The translations under genes were made by a program, and so were the position numbers. From Euperipatoides rowelli (Eukaryota > Onychophora > Udeonychophora > Euonychophora > Peripatopsidae), in NCBI GenBank assembly GCA_003024985.2, contig PXIH01S0016688.1: a DNA stretch of 10,192 nucleotides; one strand, 5' to 3'. The notes below the pieces were generated by a model that saw only the letters and a program-made list of their open reading frames with translations, made no database searches and was not told the origin of the DNA. Shown one piece after another: positions 1 through 7,786 of this stretch (its first letter is position 1; each line of letters begins with the position of its first letter).

Positions 1-205
1 ACTCCATCTACTGTAGTTTAATAATTATGCGGCAACCATAAATATAATGAAAAAGTAGCTTGGCTTCCATTCACATGTATAGATTCAATTTCAGGTAATC
101 AGCTTTGTGGAACTGAACTCTCCACGTTCTTTAAATAGTATCGTATTTATTGAAATTGTGACTATTAAAAAAAAAATCTTCTAACGGATTTTAAAGAAAG
201 AAGTG

Positions 206-240
206 AACATGGTTAAGGTAGTGAATACCTTAATCATGTT
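206..240. repeat. 15-bp stem hairpin with 5-nt loop
   Basis: Arms 206-220 and 226-240 are reverse complements at 14 of 15 positions, around the loop GTGAA. In plus-strand RNA the single mismatch would be a G-U wobble, so the stem would be continuous. It is too short for an ordinary animal pre-miRNA and has no coding context. It may be a foldback remnant. Confidence 0.75.
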
Positions 241-468
241 TGGTCTTGTTCCATCATGGTGGAATAGTTATATATTTTTTTTAAATTGTTGAACCAAAAT
301 CAGGAAATTCACTGAAACTAATCATTACAATGTTAAGAATATTAGTGTAGACCGGTTGGGAGAATATTGATTTCATTGTAAAGCTGCTGACATATTCATT
401 ATGTATATATCCAAAAAATTGAAATCAAGTATATAGATGCTCCATTTACAATGGCCTAATAGATTTAT

Positions 469-480
469 AATTGGCCAATT
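469..480. repeat. 12-bp perfect palindrome AATTGGCCAATT
   Basis: The sequence is identical on both strands and contains back-to-back CCAAT/ATTGG words. CCAAT is the NF-Y core, but no promoter is recognisable nearby, so this may be chance. Confidence 0.5.
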
Positions 481-560
481 TTAAATGCTGCAAGTATATA
501 AATAAAGCTAATCATTAATCTCAAATTTCTACTACTAAATTATATATAAATTTGCCAAAA

Positions 561-600
561 TATGTTAAATGAAGGCTAGCTATGTTAAATGAAGACTATT
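561..600 (+). repeat. Two-copy 20-bp tandem duplication
   Basis: Copies 561-580 and 581-600 share TATGTTAAATGAAG followed by GCTA or ACTA, about 16 of 20 bases identical. This is a simple local duplication with no coding meaning seen. Confidence 0.7.
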
Positions 601-1855
601 ATATTAAGATGCTATAATTTAAAAACAAATGACCCATTATATTGATACAATCCTTAAATTTTAAATATTCATTATACAGGTGAGATATCTTTGAGACGAT
701 CTTATTTTGATTATATTAATGAAATACAATCTTCATTATCTATTCAGCATTGAATATTTCTTGTTAAAGTGTAATGTATATTTATTAGCCTACCTGTAAT
801 AGTTAAATTTTACATTGTTTTCATTATTCAACCATTGAAACACAAAAACATTAATGTTTTGAGGATTTAGATAAGGATAAGACATTGGGCTATCCATCCT
901 GCACTAGGAAAAAAGGTCACATAATGGCCAATTTCAAGAACTTGTGAAAATAAATAGTGTATACTTCCTTAATTAATACATGCACATCTTAAGCACTCAT
1001 CATTTTTAAATAAAAAAAGTGATGTATAACTGTTTTATTAGCAGATGATGAATAAAAACTAATCAAATTGCTGAATGCTATAGAAAAATTTTGTGCTGGG
1101 CTTTTTATTATGTGGAATTGGTTTAGCAATCGGTTATTTTATGGCTTTACATTATTGTTTTTTCTAAAACTCTGTTCAAAGTACACAATATTCATTCAAG
1201 GCTTAATCTCATTGTACAGTGATCAAAAGGAATATATGATATCGAGTCTTATATGTAGTCTAATAAAAAGCAGAATTTTTTTAAAAAACCCATCGCTTAT
1301 GTAAAGTGATCAGTGGATGATAAAATCAGCCTATGTCATCATTACATTAAAAAAAGGAGTAAGCAACAACAATAAAGCAAACTAATTAATTTTTTAAAAC
1401 CATTTTCCTTTTGGACAATAAATGCTTAATACAATTTTAAAAGCTTACATTTACAATTCTTATAATACCATGATTGGAAAAAAAATAAAATAATTTCAAT
1501 ATTAACATACCTTTGGCTGGATGTCAGAACACCCAAGTTAAAAAAAAATACGACAAAATATATAAATTAAAAAAAAAAAACACAAGTTGTAAAATAAAGA
1601 CATACAGTATTTGCTGCTTGTCTGTTATAATGTATAATTCATGAACAGTATTGCCAAATTGTCGAGTGGAAATCTGAGGAATACTGTGACTAGACATAGG
1701 AATTGGGTCATTTATTTGCAACATATAATATGACCACATTGTAGCGGGTAATGACAATAATAATATAAAAAATGATTTCAGCTCATTCAATTAAAATGAC
1801 TGTAATATTCCTTTTCCTATCTTTAAAAAAAAAATCAACATTTTGAAGATATAAA

Positions 1856-1894
1856 GGCTGGTGCCACACTTACAATCTGATTGCAGCGATTAAA
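1856..1894 (+). repeat. Left terminal inverted repeat of the 584-bp element
   Basis: This 39-bp left terminal repeat aligns to the reverse complement of 2401-2439 with transitions only. Its outermost bases are GGCTG, immediately preceded by TAAA. Confidence 0.7.
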
Positions 1895-2400
1895 AAAATG
1901 TATTTTATAGGAATCATACTTAGGTGATTCGATCATAAAAATACAACAGGCCATCATTGAATCGCAAAATTGTAGACCAACCAGAATATATATTTTTCAT
2001 TATGCAGCGCCACATCTGCAGTTTGATCACAGCAATGAATAAGATAAAAAACACATAAGACGACAAAAGCTATTTTCTTAAATATAGATGGCTTAATTAA
2101 GAACACAATGACTCAATATAGCCTAAGCCTTAGACACTATTCTGATTTAACAACAACAGCCCAGATTAAGTTTATTAAAAAATGTCTAAGAAATCAATAT
2201 TTTCAGTCAGTCAACTTTTGAGAACATTTCAATGATACTAATATTAAATTGTGTTCATTTTAGTTTTGCACGATAGGTTTGATACGACTCGTATTACATG
2301 TCTTGTGAAATATATGAGGAATTAAGGAATTGTCATAATCCTTATCCTTTTTTTTTTTGTGAAGTGCAGGCAGGCAACTTGTATGCGAGATAAATTGTGA

Positions 2401-2439
2401 CTTGATCGCCACGACCAAATCACAAGTATGGTGTCAGCC
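2401..2439 (-). repeat. Right terminal inverted repeat of the 584-bp element
   Basis: This is the partner of 1856-1894. On the plus strand it ends in CAGCC followed by TAAA. The shared outer words are GGCTG, CCA, ACTT and GCGAT. Confidence 0.7.
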
Positions 2440-2443
2440 TAAA

Positions 2444-2714
2444 TGAAGTATATTGACCGAATAGAACTTTAAATTCTGAGCTTGATAAAGACAATAAATA
2501 ACAAAACAATGCAATGAGATTCTCTTAAAATAAGTGTCTCTGTGTTTTATCATCTTATTTTAGGTTGATTATTGTTCTTCCATTATTGTCAAGTGTCAGT
2601 AGTTGCAAAAATAGGCTTTTCTTGTGCGCTAAATCTGTAAACAGTATCTCCATTGATATTAAATGAAATCAAAATGAACTGATGCTTATTTTTGATGCAC
2701 CAGTCCATAAAAAA
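2444..2714. other. AT-rich non-coding DNA
   Basis: Nothing recognisable is present. There is no exon-like frame bounded by splice sites and no repeat beyond short A/T runs. Confidence 0.6.
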
Positions 2715-2715
2715 A

Positions 2716-2815
2716 ATATATACTGAATATATATGGGTATATACTGTGTATAGGCCTATACAGTATATATAATACAGTTATACAGTATATACCGTATGGC
2801 ATACAGTATTTAAAT
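2716..2815. repeat. Degenerate TATACAGTATA / TAGGCCTA repeat block 1
   Basis: The block contains repeated words TATACTG, ATACAGTATATA and GTATATAC, centred on TATAGGCCTATA (AGGCCT at 2752-2757). The sequence around that centre is a palindrome extending outward as TATACTGT(GT) versus ACAGTATA, with a 2-nt insertion in the left arm. It reads as a decayed palindromic, microsatellite-like array. A short minus-strand frame across it is an artefact. Confidence 0.75.
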
Positions 2816-3140
2816 ACATTATAGTGCTCAAATTTTGGATAATTGGAAGTCCAACTGACTACTGATCTACAATTAATGATAGCCTGTAATCTTGTTTGAT
2901 GGTCCAAGAGAATGAAAATGACTGCCCTATACCAATATTTAATTTCTAAAGACTTGGTATTGACAATTTTCTAAAAAACTGAAATAAATTGGAAGATCCT
3001 GAGGCTTTAAATTGTAAATATCATTAGTTTATTATTGAAATACAAATATATTTTAGTTTATTGTCAATTGAGGTATTATAGCAGCTGAGATGTAAAATTT
3101 TAGTATAGGCCTAATTAGTTAACTTTTTTAGGTATTCCGC

Positions 3141-3171
3141 TGGACCACTTTCAAGTGTTTTTATTGGTCCA
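3141..3171. repeat. Small inverted repeat TGGACCA/TGGTCCA
   Basis: Arms 3141-3147 and 3165-3171 are exact 7-bp reverse complements around a 17-nt loop. A related GGGACCAC word follows near 3191. This could be a fragment of an older repeat. Confidence 0.4.
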
Positions 3172-3220
3172 TAGACATTTTTAGTTATCTGGGACCACAG
3201 GATCATCACAAAATTTGTGC

Positions 3221-3300
3221 ACTGTATATATAATAAATGTGTAATTTAACTGTATTTACAATGTATATACTGTGTATAATATAGGACTATTGTATATTGC
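3221..3300. repeat. Degenerate TATACAGTATA-type repeat block 2
   Basis: It contains ACTGTATATATA, AACTGTATTTACA and GTATATACTGTGTATAAT, the same word family as at 2716-2815. Single words of the family also occur near 4185, 5650 and 8270, and more densely around 9290-9400. Confidence 0.65.
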
Positions 3301-4309
3301 ATAGATTATAATTTCAGAATGAGTGACTCTTAATAAAAAAAAATATCCCCCAAAATGTAAAAAAAAAAAAAACTTAAATGTCTAGAACGGTCCATATTGT
3401 TATTCTTGCATATCTGGAATTTCCATACTAAGAAATCTGTTCTTTAAGAAAAATATATCAGTACGGTAATAGCAACAGCTCAATGATCTAGGACTATTTT
3501 TTTTATTGTTTCATTAAAAGCATTGTTAATTCTCATTTTACTTATTAAGAAAACATATAAATTTTTAATTGTAAAGGAAAATAAAAAATTTTTTCATGAA
3601 CAAGATTATGGTCGGTATTATTTTTCATTAGAAAGAAAAAGCGTTTATCCCCGTAAACAATAAAAGTTAGGCTATGACAAAAATGAATTAATTTTTTTTA
3701 ACTAGTCTGTCTGTGGAATTTCAAATTAGATATTTTTTTAAATTGCTAAACAATATATTTAAAGTCATACATATATACATAAAATGTGTACAATATAAAT
3801 TCAATTTTACTTGGATAGATCTTCCATTGGAGTCATATACAAGAAGAAATAATCAATAACCATGATTCTAAGATGCGTGATTAGCTAATTATATTTTTGT
3901 AGTAATGAATCAGTGCTGGATTAATGAATTTTTTTAAAAAACTATTTCATTTTAAAGGTAAGCTAAGCTGAAAGATTATTAGTATTTTGTCTAAATGAAA
4001 ATAACTCATGAGAGTACTGAAACTTTAACCTTGTATTTCGAGCAAGAATGGTTATGGAGTTAGCTGAGCAATTACCATTAATAAGTATATTTAAGAGATA
4101 ATTGGAGTGAATGTAATTTTAGGCTTAACTGTGTCTGTCATAAAATAATTACTGTACCGGTAGTTATTTATTACATATAACATATACTGTGTATATCATC
4201 TATTTTTAGATCACTTTTGTCATGCAGATCTACTGTTTTGATTTATATGATAAGCAACCATAATTGAAGATCATGTTTATTTTCATTAGTTCCAAAAATC
4301 ATTACTACC
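3301..4309. other. AT-rich non-coding DNA
   Basis: There is no exon, RNA gene or transposon end I can support. Poly-A runs (for example near 3359-3372) and one isolated TACTGTGTATA word near 4187 are the only notable items. Confidence 0.65.
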
Positions 4310-4500
4310 GCATGAGGGTGTGGTGCCAGGACCTATAACAATGACTTTGTTACAGACAGCATTCTTTCGTGCCTGACGCCATCGCGCCCCAACATCAGTC
4401 ATTATAGTCGGGTCAAAATGTCATTTATTTATTTTCTATCACAAACCAATTTATTGTTGTGGCTCACCAGTGTTCGTTGCCAAGAGCTGCCAGGCACGCT
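4310..4500. other. GC-richer, CpG-containing patch
   Basis: This stretch stands out from its surroundings: CpG sites cluster at about 4368-4412, in the words TTCGTG, GACGCC, TCGCGCC and GTCGGG. CGTGCCTG at 4368-4375 recurs inverted as CAGGCACG at 4491-4498. The open frame over part of it (4459-4734) starts with GTG and becomes low-complexity, and no splice-bounded exon is convincing. It may be a fragment of a mobile element, a degenerate exon or a small regulatory patch. I cannot tell which. Confidence 0.4.
4336..4352. promoter_or_regulatory. Inverted SOX/HMG-like site pair
   Basis: TAACAA and TTGTTA are exact inverted 6-bp arms around TGACT. They give ACAAT on the plus strand and AACAAAG on the minus strand, both like the HMG-box (SOX/TCF) core. 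Such short words occur often by chance in AT-rich DNA, so this is only a possible site. Confidence 0.2.
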
Positions 4501-4749
4501 TCATGCTGTGTACCTGTTATTGCAATAAGTTACCTTATTTACTTTCCTAGTATTTATTCAACAAAAGTAGCTGTATATTGCATTTATTTTTTAGTCCCAG
4601 TTGGACTTTTATTAAACAATTTATTTACAATATGCCAAACCCGTTATATTTGTTTTTCTTCCCTACACGCTGAGGTAGCTGGGCTGACTACAATGTTGTC
4701 TTTAGGCACCAATGTTTTCTTTGAAATTATTTAATTGTGTTGTTTAGAT

Positions 4750-4978
4750 ATTGTATAGTAGTGATTATATACAAGCTATTCTTGTATAGCCTATACTGAA
4801 TATATATAGGCCTACTGTATATATTGAATAAATAAAGGACATGATATGCTGTAAACAAACTATACACACACTGTATTATAGGGTATATATAGACGGTATA
4901 TAGGATATACATTATACGGTATAATAGGCTATACACAGTATATACTTATATAATAAATATTTAATTATACAGTATATT
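4750..4978. repeat. Degenerate TATACAGTATA / TAGGCCTA repeat block 3
   Basis: This is the largest of the blocks. It has TATAGCCTATACTG, TATATAGGCCTACTGTATATA, GGTATATAGGATATAC, TATACGGTATAATAGGCTATACACAGTATATAC and ATTATACAGTATATTTA in succession. Words occur in both orientations, so the block is rich in cruciform-type pairing. The minus-strand open frame across it begins with GTG and is made of Tyr/Ile/Leu codons from the repeat, so it is not a gene. Confidence 0.75.
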
Positions 4979-5029
4979 TAATGGCAGTTGTGAAATTACA
5001 TTGTACTACAGTGCCAATAAACAGGCAGC

Positions 5030-5069
5030 TATTTGCTTACCCATGATTTCTATCATGGGTAAGCAAATA
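5030..5069. repeat. Perfect 18-bp stem, 4-nt loop hairpin
   Basis: Arms 5030-5047 (TATTTGCTTACCCATGAT) and 5052-5069 are exact reverse complements around TTCT. Pairing stops abruptly at both outer ends. The stem includes a non-A/T core (CTTACCCATG), so it is not a by-product of low complexity. It is shorter than a usual animal pre-miRNA and does not match the histone 3' stem-loop. It may be a recent templated inversion or a foldback. Confidence 0.9.
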
Positions 5070-5705
5070 AAATAATAGCATGATTTATAATACTGAACTT
5101 AATTATTACACACAAACAAATGAGAATGATTTTTTTCCTCACAAATTTTAATACTGACATATTTGATAATAATTGGAAAATTTCAGGCATTTATAACAAA
5201 TTAATTGTTTCCACCTGATGTTAATAATTTACAATATTTGTTTTTACCTGATGAAACAATAAATATTTTTACCGGACAAATTGATTTGGATATAAAAATA
5301 CTTTTCATGGTAAATGTCTACCCAACTTTTTGAAACCATAAAGAAATAAATTATTTTGAACTACATTACTGTCTTGTAAGAAAAGCTATTATTTTTTAAA
5401 AAAAAAAAAATCAGCTAAATTTCATCAAAATGAAATTCCAATACATGACGGTTTTAAATATTCTTGCAATACACGATAGATAATTTCCAATGCAAGTGAT
5501 GATTTTATATTTTTTTTTTTAAACTTGGTGGATAATATCTGGGGAAGAAATTAATTACGGAAAGTTTTGACTAACACATCAGAAATTGGCAGTTGGTGTT
5601 TTTTAATTTATGAATATATTATGTGCATAAAAGTAAATGATTAAAACATACAGTATATTTCAGTATGTTCTCATTATCTCAAATTAATCTAATTATCTAC
5701 TTATA
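5070..5705. other. AT-rich non-coding DNA
   Basis: No gene or transposon end was recognised. It contains long A and T tracts (near 5396-5411 and 5510-5521) and one CAGTATA word near 5650. Confidence 0.6.
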
Positions 5706-5712
5706 AAATTTG

Positions 5713-5762
5713 GAGGGTAGTGGAACATGAATTGGGAAATGTCGAGCCAAAAGTTCAAATCT
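5713..5762 (+). other. Possible tRNA-derived (Pol III box A/B) relic
   Basis: GAGGGTAGTGG (5713-5723) fits the box A consensus TRGYNNARNGG at all but two specified positions. AGTTCAAATCT (5752-5762) fits box B GGTTCRANNCC except at its first and last bases, which are A and T and so still pair as in a T-arm. The 28-bp gap is close to that of a tRNA. The outer T-stem and the acceptor stem do not pair, so this is not a functional tRNA. It could be a decayed SINE head. Confidence 0.25.
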
Positions 5763-5775
5763 AGGAGAGGATCTT

Positions 5776-6450
5776 TCAGTTAGGCCAGTGGTTTATTAAA
5801 ATGACACTACAAAACACTGCCTTTAAACTTAGCAGGATCCTGTTATTTTCAATATTATTTAAAATTTGTTCTTATGACCAGCTTATAGTGGCTATAATAA
5901 TAATATCTTTAATAAACAATTTATAAGTTGAGTGTCTTTGGATTACTAACTTCAGTAGTTCATGATTAACTTTGAATCAATATTTCTTAATACTTCCTCA
6001 TACTAATAAATAAAATATGTGAATATAATATAAAAACAATTTGAAATTACTTTTTTTTCTTTGTGATTCACCCTCTCATACTGTCAACTGCAGTATAAAA
6101 AGTCAGACTTTATACACTTAAAAATAATTTTGTATTTTAATATTTGGCAATACTGTTTTTTTCTTTTTAAACGTTTCTACAATACCTACATAAATACTAT
6201 CGGTCCCATTGCATATAAGTTTCAAATGACAATTTTTTTCTCCCTTTCTTCAATAACTTAAAAAAATCTATCAACACAACATTGACAGATTTGCCAAAAT
6301 TTAAAAAAATATATGACTATTTTTTAAAAGTTGGCTGTGAAAAAATAATACAAGGCTATTGGTAAAAACTATAGAAATAAGTAAAAAAAAAAAAAAAAAG
6401 GAATAGAAACTGAGGCACCATAAATAGAAACATTTGGAATGTCCTTTTTT
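5776..6450. other. AT-rich DNA, possibly distal 3' UTR or intergenic on the minus strand
   Basis: No coding sequence was found. On the minus strand, AATAAA (about 5791-5796) and ATTAAA (about 6137) could act as polyadenylation signals for the gene ending at 6820, but such words are common in this composition. A 17-base A tract lies at 6383-6399. Confidence 0.4.
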
Positions 6451-6819
6451 TCATCCTTCAGATAGATCATGATTTAAATAAAACAAAACAAAAATATATT
6501 CACACATACATTTTTGCAAAGGGAAGATGAGGGAGGAAATATATTCACACATCATTTTCTTTAAATTAAAAAAAAAAAAAACAATAGTCCAACAATGACA
6601 TATTTTTTCCCTGAAAGCATTTTTTTTTTTCATTTTGGAAAGAAGCGACACTGACGGTTCTTTAGTAACATGTTTTGCAGTTTTTTTAAAGAAGCAAAAG
6701 ATTACCAATAAAAAATTCTCCAGTAGAAATCCAGAGTCACAAAATAGGTGGGAATACCACCTTAAAATGGGGGAGTGGCCAGAAGTGGCAGTGTGATGTG
6801 ACAACTGAGAACTGCCGCC
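6451..6819 (-). other. Probable 3' untranslated region (start of)
   Basis: This is the sequence directly after the TAA at 6820-6822 in the direction of transcription. It is somewhat richer in G and C near the stop and becomes A/T-rich with homopolymer runs. The open frame here on the minus strand begins with TTG and encodes Phe/Lys-rich low-complexity sequence, so I treat it as untranslated. The 3' end is not determined. Confidence 0.4.
6492..6552. repeat. 16-bp direct repeat pair, 45 bp apart
   Basis: AAATATATTCACACAT occurs exactly at 6492-6507 and 6537-6552. The bases after each copy are also similar (ACATTTTT versus CATTTTCT). The pair lies within the presumed 3' UTR of the minus-strand gene. 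Confidence 0.75.
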
Positions 6820-6948
6820 TTATGATGCCCTATAATTGGAACACATATTGAGCTCATTTTGTAATTGAAAAATTTGCATATCCTTCTCTGCAAGGGCTTG
6901 CCGCAAGCTATTTATTTCTTCCTGCTGCCGAATGTAGGCTTTTTTCAT
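6820..6948 (-). CDS. Terminal coding exon of a coiled-coil (leucine-zipper-like) protein, partial
   Basis: This is the only convincing coding sequence in the window. It has 42 codons plus TAA, and its first codon (an ATG) abuts a good splice acceptor. The peptide starts MKKAYIRQQEEINSLRQ and includes EKDMQIFQLQNEL. Residues Y5, I12, L19, I26 and L33 fall exactly seven apart, with L15 and L29 at the other core position. It is charged, Gln/Glu-rich and free of Pro and Gly, the signature of a parallel coiled coil. Codon use is mixed, with CGG, GCC, CTC and GAG in an otherwise A/T-rich setting, which supports selection. Earlier exons must lie upstream on the minus strand; I could not find them. 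The EKD-x2-I-x2-LQNEL pattern recalls the N-terminal zipper of cGMP-dependent kinase I. Many coiled coils look alike and here the segment is C-terminal, so I do not name the gene. Confidence 0.6.
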   Translation of the reverse strand: MKKAYIRQQEEINSLRQALAEKDMQIFQLQNELNMCSNYRAS

Positions 6949-6979
6949 CTGAAATGATTAGATTTAGAAGAAATCAGAT
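6949..6979 (-). other. Splice acceptor, pyrimidine tract and branch-site candidate
   Basis: Read on the minus strand, the sequence before the exon is pyrimidine-rich and ends ATCATTTCAG, with the AG at 6949-6950. CTGAT (6973-6977) fits the branch-site pattern YTNAY, with its A about 25 nt from the acceptor. This places an intron to the right of 6948. Confidence 0.6.
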
Positions 6980-7228
6980 TAGTATTGAATAATTACTGTA
7001 TATTAGAAAATATATTAAAGAGAGATAAATGTGAATAATAATCCATTAAAAACCTAAAAAAACTAAAAAAAAAACTGTATTATACCTTCTAAAAGAACTT
7101 GAAGATAATAAGTACAATTTTTGTTAATAAAAGTATATTGCCAAGAATGCTTTAGGCTATATTTACCCAATTAAAGCATTAAATTGAGATGGTTAAAACT
7201 TAGGGGTTGTGTTTTTGTTTATATAATA
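6980..7228 (-). other. Intron-like AT-rich DNA
   Basis: This is the presumed intron upstream of the exon at 6820-6948. No further exon or repeat was recognised in it. Confidence 0.5.
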
Positions 7229-7375
7229 ACTAGCGAATAAGCCCATAACACCAAAGATTTTTTTTTTAATCTAAGAGAAAACGCCACTTAAAGTTTCTAA
7301 AAATAGTTTCCGTGCCGAGCGTAGATGGCGCTGTTACTGGCTTTGGAACACGATCATATTCCAATTAGAGTTTTA
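7229..7375. repeat. Possible dispersed-repeat fragment with AGATGGCGC core
   Basis: The stretch from ACTAGCGAATAAGCCC to GGCTTTGGAACACGATC is less A/T-rich than its flanks and carries several CpGs. Sequences of the style CTAGCGAAT...CCGTGCCGAGCG...AGATGGCGC resemble repeated elements I recall from invertebrate genomes. I cannot confirm copy number from one window and see no terminal repeats. Confidence 0.3.
7323..7331 (+). promoter_or_regulatory. CTCF-core-like word AGATGGCGC
   Basis: AGATGGCGC fits the core AGRKGGCRS of the bilaterian CTCF site, and the T and G just before it fit the next two positions. The 5' CCA part of the consensus is not matched. It may be coincidental or part of a repeat. 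Confidence 0.2.
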
Positions 7376-7786
7376 GATATACTGGAATTTCATATTCCTG
7401 TCTGAAAAAATTAAAAAACAAACAAACTGGATGGAACCATGTTCAGAATAAACCAACATACAGTAAATAGTTTTACATGTTTTAAATTTAATTACCAGCG
7501 TGTAGCTCTTTCTAAAGATGGGTGTTCATATCTTGATATTCTATCAGATAACTACAATACGGTAGCATTCATCTTCTGCTATTTAAAAATGCTGTATATC
7601 TTTCTTAGAACAATGATTAGTATTTTTCATTATTTTCAATTTATTTCATTTTCTAGTTAGTAGTTAGCCCTTCCTACAGATAGTTATGTTTGTCTGAGAT
7701 ACTGTTATGGCCTAATGTGCAACTTTACAAACTAGACACTAAAGCAACTATGTGGCCGAATTGAGGCCCTTCTGAAGTTTGCAGGG

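Larger units (their letters stand above)
1..1851. other. AT-rich non-coding DNA
   Basis: No coding exon is recognisable on either strand. The sequence is dominated by A/T runs and short stop-rich frames. The longest open stretches (near 1068-1304 and 1524-1790) open with TTG rather than ATG and translate to low-complexity hydrophobic peptides, as expected by chance in such DNA. The only structure seen is the hairpin at 206-240, the palindrome at 469-480 and the short duplication at 561-600, each listed separately. Confidence 0.7.
1856..2439. mobile_element. Candidate 584-bp non-autonomous DNA transposon (MITE)
   Basis: The left end begins GGCTGGTGCCACACTT. The reverse complement of the right end begins GGCTGACACCATACTT. 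Over the outer 39 bp the two ends align without gaps: 25 positions match, and all 14 differences are transitions, so the pairing is very unlikely to be chance. The element is flanked on both sides by TAAA (1852-1855 and 2440-2443), consistent with a 4-bp target-site duplication. The interior has no transposase reading frame and only scattered related words (for example near 2004-2035), so it would depend on an enzyme encoded elsewhere. The superfamily is not assigned: TAAA does not cleanly match TTAA (piggyBac/Kolobok) or TWA (PIF/Harbinger). Confidence 0.7.

Noticed and set aside
561-600. CRISPR-like repeat
   Set aside because: Only two adjacent copies without spacers, in eukaryotic DNA.
1068-1304. 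78-codon plus-strand open frame
   Set aside because: It begins with TTG, is hydrophobic and low in complexity, and has no splice or promoter context; expected by chance in A/T-rich DNA.
1524-1790. 88-codon minus-strand open frame
   Set aside because: It starts at TTG and its C-terminal half comes from A/T homopolymer runs; no family features.
2686-2907. 73-codon minus-strand open frame
   Set aside because: It starts at TTG and runs through the TATACAGTATA repeat block, which explains the Tyr/Ile-rich peptide.
4459-4734. 91-codon plus-strand open frame over the GC-richer patch
   Set aside because: It starts at GTG, which is not expected for a nuclear animal gene, and soon becomes hydrophobic low-complexity sequence; kept only as an unexplained GC-rich patch.
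4727-4936. 69-codon minus-strand open frame
   Set aside because: It starts at GTG and is made of repeat-derived Tyr/Ile/Leu codons.
5030-5069. Histone 3' stem-loop, intrinsic terminator or microRNA precursor
   Set aside because: The stem sequence does not match the histone element, bacterial terminators are out of place in this genome, and the stem is too short for a normal pre-miRNA.
6451-6804. 117-codon minus-strand open frame just after the exon
   Set aside because: It starts at TTG, is out of frame with the exon at 6820-6948, and is Phe/Lys-rich from homopolymers; better read as 3' UTR.
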